Origin: Vanessa cardui
Taxonomy: Eukaryota; Arthropoda; Insecta; Lepidoptera; Nymphalidae
Assembly (NCBI RefSeq): GCF_905220365.1
Contig: NC_061126.1
Span: 10,044,001 to 10,108,000 of the forward strand
Length of the DNA: 64,000 nucleotides
Direction: 5' to 3'
Every line of letters starts with the position of its first letter. Within the stretch, counting starts at the first letter, position 1. Shown piece by piece: positions 24,831 to 36,118 of the stretch. The notes under the pieces were generated by a model that saw only the letters and a program-made list of their open reading frames with translations, did no database searches and had not been told where the DNA came from. Both the position numbers and the translations under genes were made by a program.

Positions 24831-26321
24831 TTAATCTCAAGGCTGCCTGCACGTTTGTACAGTTGAAGGTCGAACATTAAATTTCCAATAAAGCTTCAAG
24901 AGGGACCGTTAATGAAAGTAGTGAATCCGCTTCTGACTATTGTCGTAATCGAAGCAGTGAAATACTATAATAGAAACTTATCAACGTCAACGAGACTAGG
25001 ACACAGATAATGTCATTACTTTTTTAAAGATTTATTATATTCCTACCAATGATGCTCTACTGACCGTATATATATCTACCAAGAATAACTATAGCGGGAC
25101 ATATTAAAGTACACAACTGTGTGCTTAATATAAGTGCACTGTATCTTAATTCTCTAATAATCCGATAGAATGCTGACAAGAGTGGAAAGAGTTCAGGTTT
25201 AGGGCAAATGGCTTTGACTATCTTTGATGACATCTTACGAATCACGGTAGCTTTGATGGCGTTTTGAGTAACGGTATATACAGTGGCCGGAATTATAAGT
25301 CATGTCAATAATTAGTAGTTAATGCTCAACTTTATAGACGCGATGTACCCTTTAATTAGAATGACATGAACTGTGGAGCAAGTCACCCACCCCCGACACC
25401 ACATAATATGTTCATTACGATCTCGAAATGCATACATTTTTAGATTATATAGATTATCCAATAACTGTTCATTGTTAAATTCTATGAACTCAAGTCCTCG
25501 GTATCTGTATTATAAACAAGGTAATATAATTATTTACGTTACCTTGTATCTACGGGCTCACAGTTGCGCGTGTCTTCTGGTATAAAAAAAGAAGGTATTC
25601 GAACTCCTTTCAAATCACTTTCTTCCTTTTTTTTAAATAATATAATATATTACGATACCCGTTGGACTATTATGTAGCATCGATTGTAACGATTTCCAGT
25701 TCCTATCCCAATCATAACTTGACAGTCACTAAATTTGAATTCACATAATAGGTATATTATTATGTAAACATTAGATTCTCGCCTTCACGCCCAATATAAA
25801 AACCAGTACATACTTTACCCAAGTAGAATCTTACAAGCACTTTAAATCGTGATTTTACAAGATTATGTTAAACTTAAAGCTGAAGCGCCTGAAAGTGCTT
25901 ACTTTTTATCTTATTTGTGAAATGTTGAAAAGCGATTTACGATAATACGCACTTTATATTCTTGTATCCTTTAATTATTATACGGTTTAAGATTATTTTA
26001 TTTTCATAAAGGCAGAAAGCGTCACTTATTTGAGAATATTTAAAAAAGAAATGTTAATTCTATCGTCGCTTAGTTGCGTTCTAATTACTTGCTTAGACTC
26101 CTAAGAATGTGTAGAATGAGTTTATACGTTTTACCTTCGAGGGTTTGTTAGTAAGCTGCGCTCCTTCCAAGGCAATAACTTTGTACCTGTCTTGACTTTG
26201 GTGGGACAACTGAGAGTAACTCGTAATTGAAATAATAGACGTTTTATTTAAAAAATATCATTTTATTATGAATATTTTTGTTGCATGATTTCTAATTTTT
26301 TTTTAAATTCAACTTTGAATA

Positions 26322-26370
26322 TTTTTTTATTTTTATTTTATTTTATTTTATTATATTTTATTTTTTTATT
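26322..26370. repeat. (ATTTT)n microsatellite
   Basis: Repeated ATTTT units with some variation in T number. Confidence 0.8.
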
Positions 26371-26581
26371 TATATTATGTTTATACATCCGAATAGTTTT
26401 TATAACAGTGTTTGTATTTTCCAAGCTTACAAATAATATATGTATGGAATTAGAATACTAGGTATCTTAGGTCAGGTGATCATAAATGGTTCCAGTAAAA
26501 ATAATATTAAATAAATAAGATTAAAATTATTTTACGACCTGACGTATATGTACTTAAATGTGATCTCTGCTATTGCCATAA

Positions 26582-26613
26582 GCATAATATATTATATATA
26601 TATATATATATAC
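26582..26613. repeat. (TA)n microsatellite, short
   Basis: A TA run of about 12 units. Confidence 0.85.
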
Positions 26614-27450
26614 ATCCTACAACCTTTTTGGCGTCATGTACGTGGTGCATCATTACGACGTCCCCAAGTTCCCCTTACTTTACTAAACATGTCATAATGA
26701 ATACTGCTTAGTTTTTTGATTTCCAGGTCCTTGGGATACGTTGTTTTCCGATAAAAAGAAAATCCGCGATATTCGTCTTTCAGTCATGCCCAAACATTTT
26801 TGAACCCCTAACCATGATGATACATTTAAGGCATCCTAGATATATTGATCATAATTTACCCATGGCATCGATTATTTAGCGTCCTCACAGGATGGACTGC
26901 ATTTGGAAGTGCGACGTTGCCAGCTTTAGGTTTATTGTATCTTTCTTTTCCTATCGCTGTTCTGTACAAACAGTTCAACGTTTATTTTGTTCCAATATTC
27001 GTAAGGCTTATACATATACGGATGCCCAATATGTTATAATATGTAAATACGAATCTTTTGCTTCCTATCCTGGATTGCGCCGACGACTGTTATACACATC
27101 TCACGGAGGATCAGCGAAAAACTTGGGCGATTTCAAAAATTCTAAATTAGATTCATATTTGGTTTGCGTAAATATGATCGTGTCTCTCATTTTCGCTCTT
27201 AGCACAAGTGGCTCTGCCCATAAAACTTCATCGGAATAATTATGCTCACTCTATCATATTATTTTGTTATTGTATTTGTTATCTCCTGTGTTTTATTTTT
27301 CCTGTATGTCAAAAAAGTCTACCTACCAAATTTTATATTTACAATATATAATAAAATGATAGTACTTATAATAAAATGAATTTACTGGGAACAGTGCTTT
27401 CATTTTATAGTTAGTAGCTTGCAGCCACATAGTACCTCAAATAATACTGT

Positions 27451-28616
27451 ATGCCTCAAGATCACTATCGCTCGGCTATCGTACAAGGTTCAATTTTGGG
27501 TCCCTTTCTATTTCTGGTATATATAAATGATTATGTTAAAGGTATTTGTGATATAGTGTTGTTTGCTGACGATACTTCACTGATTTTTAGGGTTGACAAA
27601 AAAACTGACTATGACGATGTGAACGGTGCATTATCACAGATAAACAATTGGTTTACAGTAAATAATTTAGTTTTGATTGCTCAAAAAACAAAATGTGTAG
27701 TTTTTACCCTACCCAATGTTAGAAAGCATGATTATAAGATATCTATAAACGGTGACCGTCTTGATGTAGCCGATACTACGGTGTTCTCAGGAATAGAATT
27801 GGATTCCAAACTTCAGTGGAGTCCTCATTTATCATCCCTAACAAGAAGACTCAGCTCTGCAACATACGCGTTTAGAAAAGTTAGACAACTAACTGATGTT
27901 GATACCGCTCGTCTAGTATATTTTGGTTTTTTTCACAGTATTTGTCATATGGCATATTACTTTGAGGTAACGCTGTAGGTATTGAATCTGTCTTTATTTT
28001 ACAAAAGAGAGCAATCCGGTTTATTTATAATCTTGGAGCTAGATACTCTCTTCGGGATGTTTTTAAAAAAGTAGGAATACTCACTGTTGCGTCTCAGTAT
28101 ATTTACAACAATATCATGTATATTCACAGTAACATTGATCACTTTGATAAAATCAGTGTTCATCATTGTTTGTGCACTAAAAGTAAGGATAAGCTTATAA
28201 CACCAAGTTTCCGACTCCGCAAAGTCAATAAATCCTTCTTGGGGCAAGGTATCCGATTCTACAATAAAATTCGGCAGAAATTTTTAACTTTGCCATTTCG
28301 TAAATTCAAATCGTTTGTAAAAAATACATTGGTAAAAAAGGCATATTATTCGAAACAAGATTTAATAGATGATAAAAAAGCGTGGAGGTATCTGTTGACT
28401 TCCAAGCTGAATATATTAATTTAAATAATTGTATTTAATTAACATGACTTTGTATTTTTTAAGTGTTGAAAAAGAGTAACTACTGAGTTTTTCTTTTCGG
28501 TTCTTCTCCGTAGAATCTACTTTCCGAACCGGTGGTAGCTTCACTTAATTATTATTGTAAAATGACGATTCAAAAGTGCTTGTTAAAGCCTATTTGAATA
28601 AATTTTATTTTGATTT
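27451..28616 (+). mobile_element. 5'-truncated LINE (reverse transcriptase 3' half plus 3' UTR)
   Basis: The copy starts inside the reverse transcriptase (QGSILGPFLFLVYIND, then VLFADDTSLIF with the catalytic FADD). It runs through the thumb to RAIRFIYNLGARYSLRDVF and PSFRLRKVNKSFLGQGIRFY, ends at 28424, and is followed by a 3' UTR with GTTCTTCTCCGTAGAATC and a TTTATTTTGATTT tail. A frameshift near 27960 separates two readable frames (27451-27978 and about 27963-28424). It is the source type for the many short tail copies in this window. The clade is within the CR1/Jockey group and not resolvable by eye. Confidence 0.88.
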
Positions 28617-28637
28617 CTGTTTTTTTTTTTTGATTGA

Positions 28638-28812
28638 GCGTCCGTATGCAGCTATTAGGCGTCCGTATAAAACTATTGGTCGTCCGTATACAGCTATTAG
28701 GCGTCCGTATACAGCCATTGGGCGTCCGTATACAGCTATTGGGCGTCCGTATACAGCTATTGGGCGTCCGTATAAAGCTATTGGGCGTCCGTATATGGCT
28801 ATTTGGCGCCTG
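28638..28812 (+). repeat. 21-bp minisatellite, eight units
   Basis: Units of GCGTCCGTATACAGCTATTG plus one base start at 28638, 28659, 28680, 28701, 28722, 28743, 28764 and 28785, with a degenerate ninth. Because 21 is divisible by three and the unit lacks stops, several frames on both strands stay open (RPYTAIG-type repeats). Those frames are by-products and not genes. It follows directly on the T-run after the LINE tail at 28616. Confidence 0.95.
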
Positions 28813-28894
28813 TACAAAGTTACTAAGCTTTACGCCGGTTTGTTTACACCGAATAATAAAAACTACCAATCACAGATAACAGAAGATTTAACAG

Positions 28895-29075
28895 TACAGA
28901 TACCAATCACGATTGATATAGATGTTGTACAAACTTTCACCCCCTTTTATCCTCTTAGAGGATGTTTTCGTGGATGGAAACTATCCTATCTTCATACCAA
29001 ATTTAATTTAAATCAGTTTATCGGATATAGATTCCCTGTACAAACTTCTACTTTCCTTTTTTATCTCGTTAGGGT
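28895..29075. repeat. RTE-type repeat fragment (left flank of the LINE)
   Basis: TTTCACCCCCTTTTATCCTC, TCCTATCTTCATACCAAATT and AATCAGTTTATCGG are typical of the repeat whose other ends read AAATCGGTTCAGC. Confidence 0.6.
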
Positions 29076-29439
29076 ATAATTTAATTGTAACGCGCGACGG
29101 TACGATACGCATACGTCGTCTACCCATTCGTACTAATTAATTAATTATAACAAATTAAAAGATATATTTTTGAAGTGAACAACTATTTTAAAAGTGTATT
29201 AGATACTCAAGTTTAAATGTGCTTGATAAAAACTAAAATAATAAACATTGAAACTTAAAATTAACGATAATATCGAAATAATTGGTGTAAACTAGTGGAG
29301 TGGCCAGTGTGTTGTATAAAACGCGTAAGCGACACGGAATACACGGCGCTTACGACGTTTCGGACGTGACATTTTTATTAAGCAAAATAATACTTTTGCA
29401 GTGTTTCTTTTGTTTACCTGCCTCACATTATAAAACAAA

Positions 29440-30431
29440 ATGGATTGTAAACAATGTATGGATATATTAAAACCTGAAGTATCTATTAAATGCGTTAGAT
29501 GTCAAGGTAACTTCCATCACGAATGTATTGGATTATCAGAAAGTGATTTAAGAAAATGTTGCCAATGAATAAGGCTAAATGGAAGTGTCCTAATTGTAAA
29601 ATTTCTAAAAAGATTGGTCAAAGCAGTCCCCAGGAGCTGACCGCGTCTCAACCGCATTCTATTTTAAACGTTGATACAAACTCTTTAATGTCTCATTTCG
29701 ATGAGCGTTTTAATAGATTAAGCTCAACTATCGAGTCATTCAAAACTTTTATAACTGAGGAATTGAAAAAGGTTACTGATACGGTCAAGAAGTGGACTGA
29801 AAGAATTGTAAACATCGAGTCATCTGTAAAAGGTGTTAATGAAAGAATAGATAATTTTGAGGTCGAATTTTCTAAAGTCCATAGTTTGCAAGCGGAATTA
29901 AATAACTTAAAGACATTGATCAAGGACTTAAAGGAAAGCCACAGTAAGAATGACCAATGGGTTCGGCGCTCTAATATACAGATTAATGGCATACCTCAAA
30001 AAAAGGGTGAGAATTTAATAAATATAGTTAAATTACTTGCTGAAAGATCAAACTTTAAATTGTGCCCTGACACTGACATTGACTTTGTTACTCGAGTAGC
30101 CACCAAAAATGATTTAGACATTAAAAAGCCTAAACCTATTATTGTGAAGATGCAGGCTCGATATAAAAAGGATGATTTCTTGTCATCACTTCGCAAATTA
30201 GGAAGCATCAAAGCGTCTGACATTGGATTTCCAGGGGTGCAAAATCAAATATATGTTAATGATCACCTCTCCACGCGTAACAAAGCATTATTGAGAGAAG
30301 CCAAACGTCTTTCTAAGGAAAAAGGTTATGCCTATTGTTGGGTCCGGAATTGCACAATTATGGTACGAAGAACAGATAACTCGCCGGTACTCCACATTAC
30401 ATCTGAGGAATCTTTAAAAAAAATATCATAA
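29440..30431 (+). pseudogene. LINE ORF1: PHD-like finger, coiled coil and RNA-binding-type domain, one frameshift
   Basis: The ATG at 29440 opens a C4HC3 PHD-like finger: CKQC, CVRC, HHEC, then CPNC about 50 residues in. One A is missing from the run at about 29550-29555, so the frame passes to the 291-codon frame from 29556. The middle (about 29690-29940) is a leucine/heptad-rich coiled coil (NNLKTLIKDLKESH). The C-terminal part, from WVRRSNIQINGIPQKKGENL to YAYCWVRNCTIMVRR, resembles the ORF1/FP-type domain shared by insect CR1-like elements. In the family ORF1 binds element RNA. Apart from the frameshift it is intact. Confidence 0.85.
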
Positions 30432-30774
30432 GCGTTAACTCGTTATTCAATATTTTTTTTACTTACTTAATTTATTATAGACAATTGTTATATTTTTTAT
30501 ATTCTTGTATTTTTTATGGAATTCTTTGCATTATATCATACTTTATACCTTATAATCGAATTAAATTTGATGAAATTGCTATGCTTGTCGGTGGTTATGA
30601 GTCTAAATCTTGTGGTAAGTTAATTTTACTTCTTCTATTTAATAAAAATAAGCCTAGGGGTAATTGCTCAGATATTAGTACTCTACTTAAGTATTGGATA
30701 ATGTTATTCGAAAACTTTAATTGGATATTTCGTAATAAACAGAATGCATATTTGTATATTTTTCTATATCCGCC

Positions 30775-33609
30775 ATGATTTTGAATATCTTTTACCACAA
30801 CGTTCGTGGTTTACGTACCAAGACAAAACAATTTTATCTTAATGTATTAAATCATAACTATGACATTATCTGCTTAACAGAAACGTGGCTTTTGGAAGGT
30901 ATTTTTGACGAGGAATTATTTGATACCCGATATACTGTATATCGTAATGACCGTAAATATGACTGTCTCGATGTGGAGAGAGGAGGTGGAACATTAATAG
31001 CTATTCGTAAGGAATTTTCTGTAGACATGCGTATTAAAGAATTTTCACCAACTCATCCTCATGTCGATATTACTTACTTAAAAATTATATTACGGCACAA
31101 TTTACCACATAAGTCAATATTTCTTTTCTGTTGCTATTTTCCACAAAATTGTTACCAGGCTGAGTCACAATTGGAATTTTTCGAGTTTGTTTCTGACTTA
31201 ATTATTCAACATCCATGTCAAGACATTGTGATGGTGGGTGATTTTAACATAAGTAAATCTGTTTGGTTATATAGTGATGATAACAACTCTCTTAATATTT
31301 CAAATCCTTCTGTGGATGTTATGACATATCAGTTATCTGCATTTATAAATTTTAATAGCTTGCGTCAGTTTAATCACGTTTTTAATGTAAACGGTAGGTT
31401 ATTGGATTTAATTCTTTCAAATTTACACTGTGATGTATCTCGTACCGCCCCTTTATCTGAACCAGAGGATGCCCACCACCCTGCTCTCTGTCTTATGATA
31501 GATATTTGTTCAATTGAAAGGAATTTAAGACCTAATAGGCGTATTGTTCGTTTATATCATAAGGCTGACTATGAGGTTGTTAGTGCTGAATTAAACAAAG
31601 TTAATTGGGAGCTTCAGTTAAATAATAAAAATATAACCGAAGCAGTTGATATGTTTTATCAAATCGTGGACCAGATCATACAACATTTTATTCCATCAAA
31701 AGTAATTACTGAAAACAATAAATATCCTTGTTGGTACTCTCGGACACTAATTACCTTAATAAATAAAAAATTAAAATGGCATAGGAAGTGGAAAATTTAT
31801 GGACGAATATATGATTACAATAAATTTTCGGACCTTCGGGCTCAAACAAAAAATATTGAAACTGATTGTTACAATTTATTCGTAGAGAGAGCAGAACAGA
31901 ATATATATTTTAATTCTAAGCATTTCTGGACTTTCATTAAATCTAAGAAAGGTCATAACAGTCTGCCGGATACTTTATATTATAATAATGAATTCAGTTC
32001 TGATGGACAACAAATCTCGAATATGTTTAATCACTTTTTTAATTCTGTTTTTGAATTGGATTCAGGGTCCACGTCGATCATATCGTCTAACAACTCTTGC
32101 AATCAGACAATAATAAATTCAATTGAGATTACTAATAACAAAGTAGAGCATTATCTTTCAAAGCTGAATATATCTAAGGGTAGCGGCCCAGATGGACTAC
32201 ATCCTATTTTTCTAAAAAATTGCAGCAAGGCACTTTGCACTCCTTTAACTATTCTCTTTACAAAGTCCTTGAACACTGGTTGTATGCCACAGGAGTGGAA
32301 GAAATCTTTAATCACACCTATTTTTAAACAAGGCGATAAAAATAATGTTAAAAACTACCGTGGCATTTCAAAATTGTCTGTGATTCCTAAGATGTTTGAA
32401 AAAATTATTTTTGATACCTTGTTTCCGTTATTAAGGCCTTTACTTATACCAAATCAACATGGATTCATCAATAAACGCTCAACTGAGTCAAATCTTTGTG
32501 AATTTCTTGATATAGTATTGAAAGCTATGGAAGATGGTCACCGGGTGGATGCCGTGTACACCGATTATTCGAAAGCTTTTGATAAAATTTCTCATAATCT
32601 GTTGCAAAAAAAACTAGAAAACATCGGTGTACACGGCGATCTTCTGCGATGGTTGACATCCTACCTTCGTGATCGTACTCAAGCTGTCGCAGTTAAAGGG
32701 TTTACTTCTACTTTTGTACCTATAACATCCGGTGTGCCTCAGGGTTTCCACCTTGGTCCCTTATTATTTAACGTCTTTATCAATGACTTAACATGCTGCT
32801 TCTTAAACTCACAGTTTTTACTCTATGCCGATGATACAAAAATTTTCAAAGTTATAAGAGATAACCAGGATTGTATCGAACTCCAAAATGATCTAAATAG
32901 GTTAGGACAGTACTGCAAATTTAATGGTTTACAACTAAATTTAGCTAAATGTTGTATTATAACATTTTCAAGGAAAAAAATGCAACACTCTTTTAATTAT
33001 TCAATGTTTGGTGTTAAATTGCGAAGGGTAACTGAGGTACGGGATCTTGGTGTACACCTTGATAGCCAACTCGTGTTCGATAAGCATATTGAAAAAATTA
33101 CTCTAAAATCTTACCAAATGTTGGGCTTCATCTTCAGGCAAGGTACTGACTTTAGGAACCCTAATACACACATTATACTTTATAATGCTTACGTTCGGTC
33201 ACACTTGGAATATGCATCGACTGTATGGAATCCATGTTATGCTAAGTATATTCAAGCAATCGAAACAATTCAAAATAAATTTCTTAAAAAATTAAAATAT
33301 AAATTTGGTCACGCTTTGCCTACTCTACTGTCCTTAAAAACTAGACGAGAACATAGGGACCAATTGTTTCTATTTAAAATTATTAACAGCCTTATAGATT
33401 CGCCTTATCTCCTAAATAAAATATTATTTAACTGTCCTCGCTTAAGTGCTCGGTACAAAGCTACTTTCGCAACTCCAAATCATAAAACAAATTATTACAA
33501 AAATAGTTTTATAGTAAGATCGTGTAGCAACTATAACGATAAATATAACCACATAGACTTGTTCAGCAGCGGTCTCAGTAAGTTTAACTCGATACTTAGA
33601 AATAATTAG
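30775..33609 (+). CDS. LINE ORF2: endonuclease plus reverse transcriptase
   Basis: This is 944 codons without interruption. Residues 1-240 form an APE-type endonuclease: NVRGLRTK (9-16), TETW (35-38), GDFN (155-158), LLDLILSN (209-216) and DAHHPAL (about 232-238). The catalytic SDH is here DAHH. The reverse transcriptase spans about 465-760: GPDGLHP (471-477), YTDYSKAFD (595-603, first aspartates), SGVPQGFHLGP (652-662) and LYADD (684-688). The usual Ser after VPQG is Phe, which may weaken the enzyme. The C-terminus follows the family pattern (HLEYASTVWNP). ORF2 begins inside an ATGA overlap with a 97-codon open frame in the spacer. Length is normal for the family, so this copy may be young. 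Confidence 0.92.
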   Translation: MILNIFYHNVRGLRTKTKQFYLNVLNHNYDIICLTETWLLEGIFDEELFDTRYTVYRNDRKYDCLDVERGGGTLIAIRKEFSVDMRIKEFSPTHPHVDITYLKIILRHNLPHKSIFLFCCYFPQNCYQAESQLEFFEFVSDLIIQHPCQDIVMVGDFNISKSVWLYSDDNNSLNISNPSVDVMTYQLSAFINFNSLRQFNHVFNVNGRLLDLILSNLHCDVSRTAPLSEPEDAHHPALCLMIDICSIERNLRPNRRIVRLYHKADYEVVSAELNKVNWELQLNNKNITEAVDMFYQIVDQIIQHFIPSKVITENNKYPCWYSRTLITLINKKLKWHRKWKIYGRIYDYNKFSDLRAQTKNIETDCYNLFVERAEQNIYFNSKHFWTFIKSKKGHNSLPDTLYYNNEFSSDGQQISNMFNHFFNSVFELDSGSTSIISSNNSCNQTIINSIEITNNKVEHYLSKLNISKGSGPDGLHPIFLKNCSKALCTPLTILFTKSLNTGCMPQEWKKSLITPIFKQGDKNNVKNYRGISKLSVIPKMFEKIIFDTLFPLLRPLLIPNQHGFINKRSTESNLCEFLDIVLKAMEDGHRVDAVYTDYSKAFDKISHNLLQKKLENIGVHGDLLRWLTSYLRDRTQAVAVKGFTSTFVPITSGVPQGFHLGPLLFNVFINDLTCCFLNSQFLLYADDTKIFKVIRDNQDCIELQNDLNRLGQYCKFNGLQLNLAKCCIITFSRKKMQHSFNYSMFGVKLRRVTEVRDLGVHLDSQLVFDKHIEKITLKSYQMLGFIFRQGTDFRNPNTHIILYNAYVRSHLEYASTVWNPCYAKYIQAIETIQNKFLKKLKYKFGHALPTLLSLKTRREHRDQLFLFKIINSLIDSPYLLNKILFNCPRLSARYKATFATPNHKTNYYKNSFIVRSCSNYNDKYNHIDLFSSGLSKFNSILRNN

Positions 33610-33895
33610 ATTAAGATTTGTTATTAACTTTTTTTTTCCTTTTTCATATTTCACATGATATAAGTTTGGTTTATATACATTCATACAGTTGTTAGATTTT
33701 TGTTTTTTTTTTTTTTTTAATTACCATACATTTATAATTTTACTGTTTTATCTTTTTTATATATATGTTCACTTCCAGATTAATTATTTGTGGAAACTGT
33801 ATTGGCATGTGTGTTATTTAAGGTTTATAAGTTTTATGTAATATAAAATATGCTGTTTGTTTCACTTACTTACAAATAAATAAATAAATAAATTT

Positions 33896-34020
33896 TGGAG
33901 ACAAAATTATCCTATGTTCTTTCTACAAACTCCCCATACTAAATTTCATCTAAATCGGTTCAGCAGCTTAAGCGTGTAAAGATAACAGACAGACAGATAT
34001 ACTTTATATTATTATTATTA
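33896..34020 (+). repeat. RTE-type repeat end with ATT-rich tail
   Basis: CTAAATTTCATCTAAATCGG, TTCAGCAGCTTAAGCGTG and ACAGACAGACAG followed by (ATT)n. It adjoins the LINE tail directly. Confidence 0.65.
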
Positions 34021-34393
34021 TGAATAATTAATATAAATATTAATTATTGTAATATATTTAAAAAAAACTTCCACGACGTCCTTGGGGATTCATATATTCA
34101 TTATTAATATATTTTATAAACATTAAATGACTGATGTAAAACAAACAATAATCAAGCACCGAATAGGTATTATGTAACGCGTAAGTAATGAGCGAGATGG
34201 CAACGTCGCAATTTTGGACGCCAAATACGCGAATCCGTAGTCAGGAATTCCCCTCGATATACAGTGTGCGATATACGCGCTGCGGCAGCGCCTCACCTGC
34301 GCGGTGATTTCTTCGGGAACTTTTCAATATTTTATTGCAACTATTTAGAGTCATTTTTAGCTTCCGTTGATTTTTGTACTACGGCTAGCTAGG

Positions 34394-34457
34394 ATGAATA
34401 GGACCTCAATGCCACCGGCTAAAAAAGTGGCGTCCGGTATACGGACGCCAAAAGCAG
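34394..34457 (+). CDS. Possible short first coding exon
   Basis: An ATG at 34394 opens MNRTSMPPAKKVASGIRTPK-AG before a weak donor (CAG then GTGGAC). Just upstream, at 34170-34330, is a GC-rich island that could be a promoter. The Ser/Pro/Lys-rich opening is plausible protein but not recognised, and the donor is poor. The frame runs on to 34549 if it is unspliced. Treat as a suggestion only. Confidence 0.18.
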
Positions 34458-34894
34458 GTGGACGCCAGTTTAAATGCATTTTCGCCTTCAGTGGACGGCC
34501 AATTGTTAGCGGGATAAATATATATTATAGCTTTCTTTATTTTGCCTAAGCAGTACCAACCATAGGTACCGGCACAATAATAAAAGTCATTGGTCATTTG
34601 TAAGCGCACATGAATTGAATTCTACACGAATAAAAAATTGTAATAAATTCGTTCCAGCATCGCACTGCGTTACATTTTTCGTGTACTGTTTTTTCAAAGC
34701 CCGAGGCTTAGATAACTCTGAAACAATGAAACTAGCATAGTTCTGACGCGCTACACATTATTCAGTGTGTATCTTTAAAAAAGTCGGTGAGCGTGCCGTC
34801 TGAGTTAATTGAAATGTAAAAATAGTTGTTTCACAGTTGACATATTTTATATTTAGGATTATTTCCATGCTATGTTCTGAATTTCATATTGTAG

Positions 34895-35198
34895 AGTAAC
34901 AACACCAGCCTTTAAATTTACCACTGCTAGGCTAAGGCCTCCTCTACCTTTGAGGAGAAGGTTTGGATCATATACCACCACGCTGTTCCAATGCGGATTG
35001 ATGGAATACACATGTGGCAGAATTTTTATGAAATTAGACACATGCAGGTTTCCTCGCGATGTTTTCCTTCACCGCCGAGCTAGAAATAAATTATGAACGC
35101 ATATTAAACACATGAATATTCAGTGGTGCTTGCATGGGTTTGAACCCGCAATCATCGGTTAAGATGCACGTGTTCTAACCACTGGGTCATCTCGGCTC
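34895..35198 (-). mobile_element. tRNA-headed SINE, near full length
   Basis: Complete head with B box (GGGTTTGAACCC on plus) and body. The flanks share TTGTAGAGTAA, an 11-bp target duplication. The frame reported here is its shadow. Confidence 0.9.
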
Positions 35199-35544
35199 AT
35201 GTTGTAGAGTAATTTTGTTACTTATATATGGGAACTTATGTCTGTGTCTTGTTGGTTTGTACGTCGACGTATTTATGCAACAAAGAAACAAACGTATAAT
35301 TCAACACTTCGTTGCTTAAGGATAATTTATGAATCTGTGGTTCTACGCATTAAAACCGAAGTCAGTCCGGGTACAAACATTAAGTTTTCCTCCATTACCT
35401 GGGTATTTCTACAGTGCTAGCTTTGACTTCCGGGTTCATTAGAGCCTCTTAGTGCTTAGAGGTGGTTAATGTCGGAGAGTAACGTAATCTCAAAACTGTT
35501 AATCCCGGGAAAATATAATTAGTTCCAAATACATAACATTTATA

Positions 35545-35740
35545 CAGCAAATATTTAGTATACAAGTATAGTTACAAGCACAAGGAATATAACATCTTAG
35601 TTCCCAAAGTTGAAGGCGCATCGAAGATTTTTTGGTTGGTAAATTTTTCTTACAGTGTAAATATGAAGGGGTTAACCATACATCATTAGGTGCCCTATAT
35701 GTCATTATGCCTAAACAAATAAAAAAAAAATATAATTTAT
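35545..35740 (-). repeat. Decayed copy of the CATATGCTCGTCCG family
   Basis: GTTACAAGCACAAGGAATAT, CATCTTAGTTCCCAAAGTTG and CATTAGGTGCCCTATATGTC. Its end is included in the tandem duplication that follows. Confidence 0.7.
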
Positions 35741-36118
35741 AATTATTACATAACATTAGTTGGATATTATGAGATATCTATCTGTAAATAAATAAATAAA
35801 TAATCGACAACATCACATACATTACTCTGATCCCAATGTAAGTAGCTAAAGCACTTGTGTTATGAAAAATCAGAAGTAACAACGGTAGCACATACACCAT
35901 TAGGTGCCCTATATGTCATTAAGCCTAAACAAATAAAAAAAAAAAAATATAATGTATAATTATTACATAACATTAGTTGGATATTATGAGATATCTATCT
36001 GTAAATAAATAAATAAATAAATAATCGACAACATCACATACATTACTTTGATCCCAATGTAAGTAGCTAAAGCACTTGTGTTATGAAAAATCAGAAGTAA
36101 CAACGGTAGCACATACAC
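35684..36118. repeat. Tandem duplication, two units of about 214 and 221 bp
   Basis: Unit 1 is 35684-35897 and unit 2 is 35898-36118, both running from CATTAGGTGCCC to GTAGCACATACAC. They differ by a few substitutions and by the length of an A-run and an AAAT run, which accounts for the 7-bp size difference. Confidence 0.95.

Larger units (their letters stand above)
21946..27450. other. AT-rich DNA with old repeats, no gene supported
   Basis: Contains repeat copies at 22330 and 23040, the CRE pair, and two microsatellites near 26.3-26.6 kb. A 115-codon frame at 26892-27239 and the overlapping 26845-27039 frame are AT-rich and unrecognised, so no gene is called. Confidence 0.5.
29290..33893 (+). 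mobile_element. Near full-length CR1/Jockey-like LINE
   Basis: The order is a 5' UTR of about 150 bp (a GAGTGGCCAGTGTGTTG start is likely near 29297), ORF1 (29440-30431, one frameshift), a 343-bp spacer, ORF2 (30775-33609), and a 3' UTR ending in (AAAT)n at about 33870-33893. The endonuclease-RT architecture with a PHD-containing ORF1 is typical of the CR1/Jockey group. The exact 5' boundary and target duplication could not be fixed by eye. Confidence 0.9.

Noticed and set aside
26845..27239. 64- and 115-codon plus-strand frames
   Set aside because: No recognisable domain, no splice context, AT-rich codons; probably chance or an old transposon.
28570..29079. Overlapping open frames of 70-167 codons on both strands with RPYTAIG-type or RTPNSCI-type repeats
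   Set aside because: They are produced by the 21-bp minisatellite, whose unit is divisible by three and has no stop. There is no independent sign of a gene.
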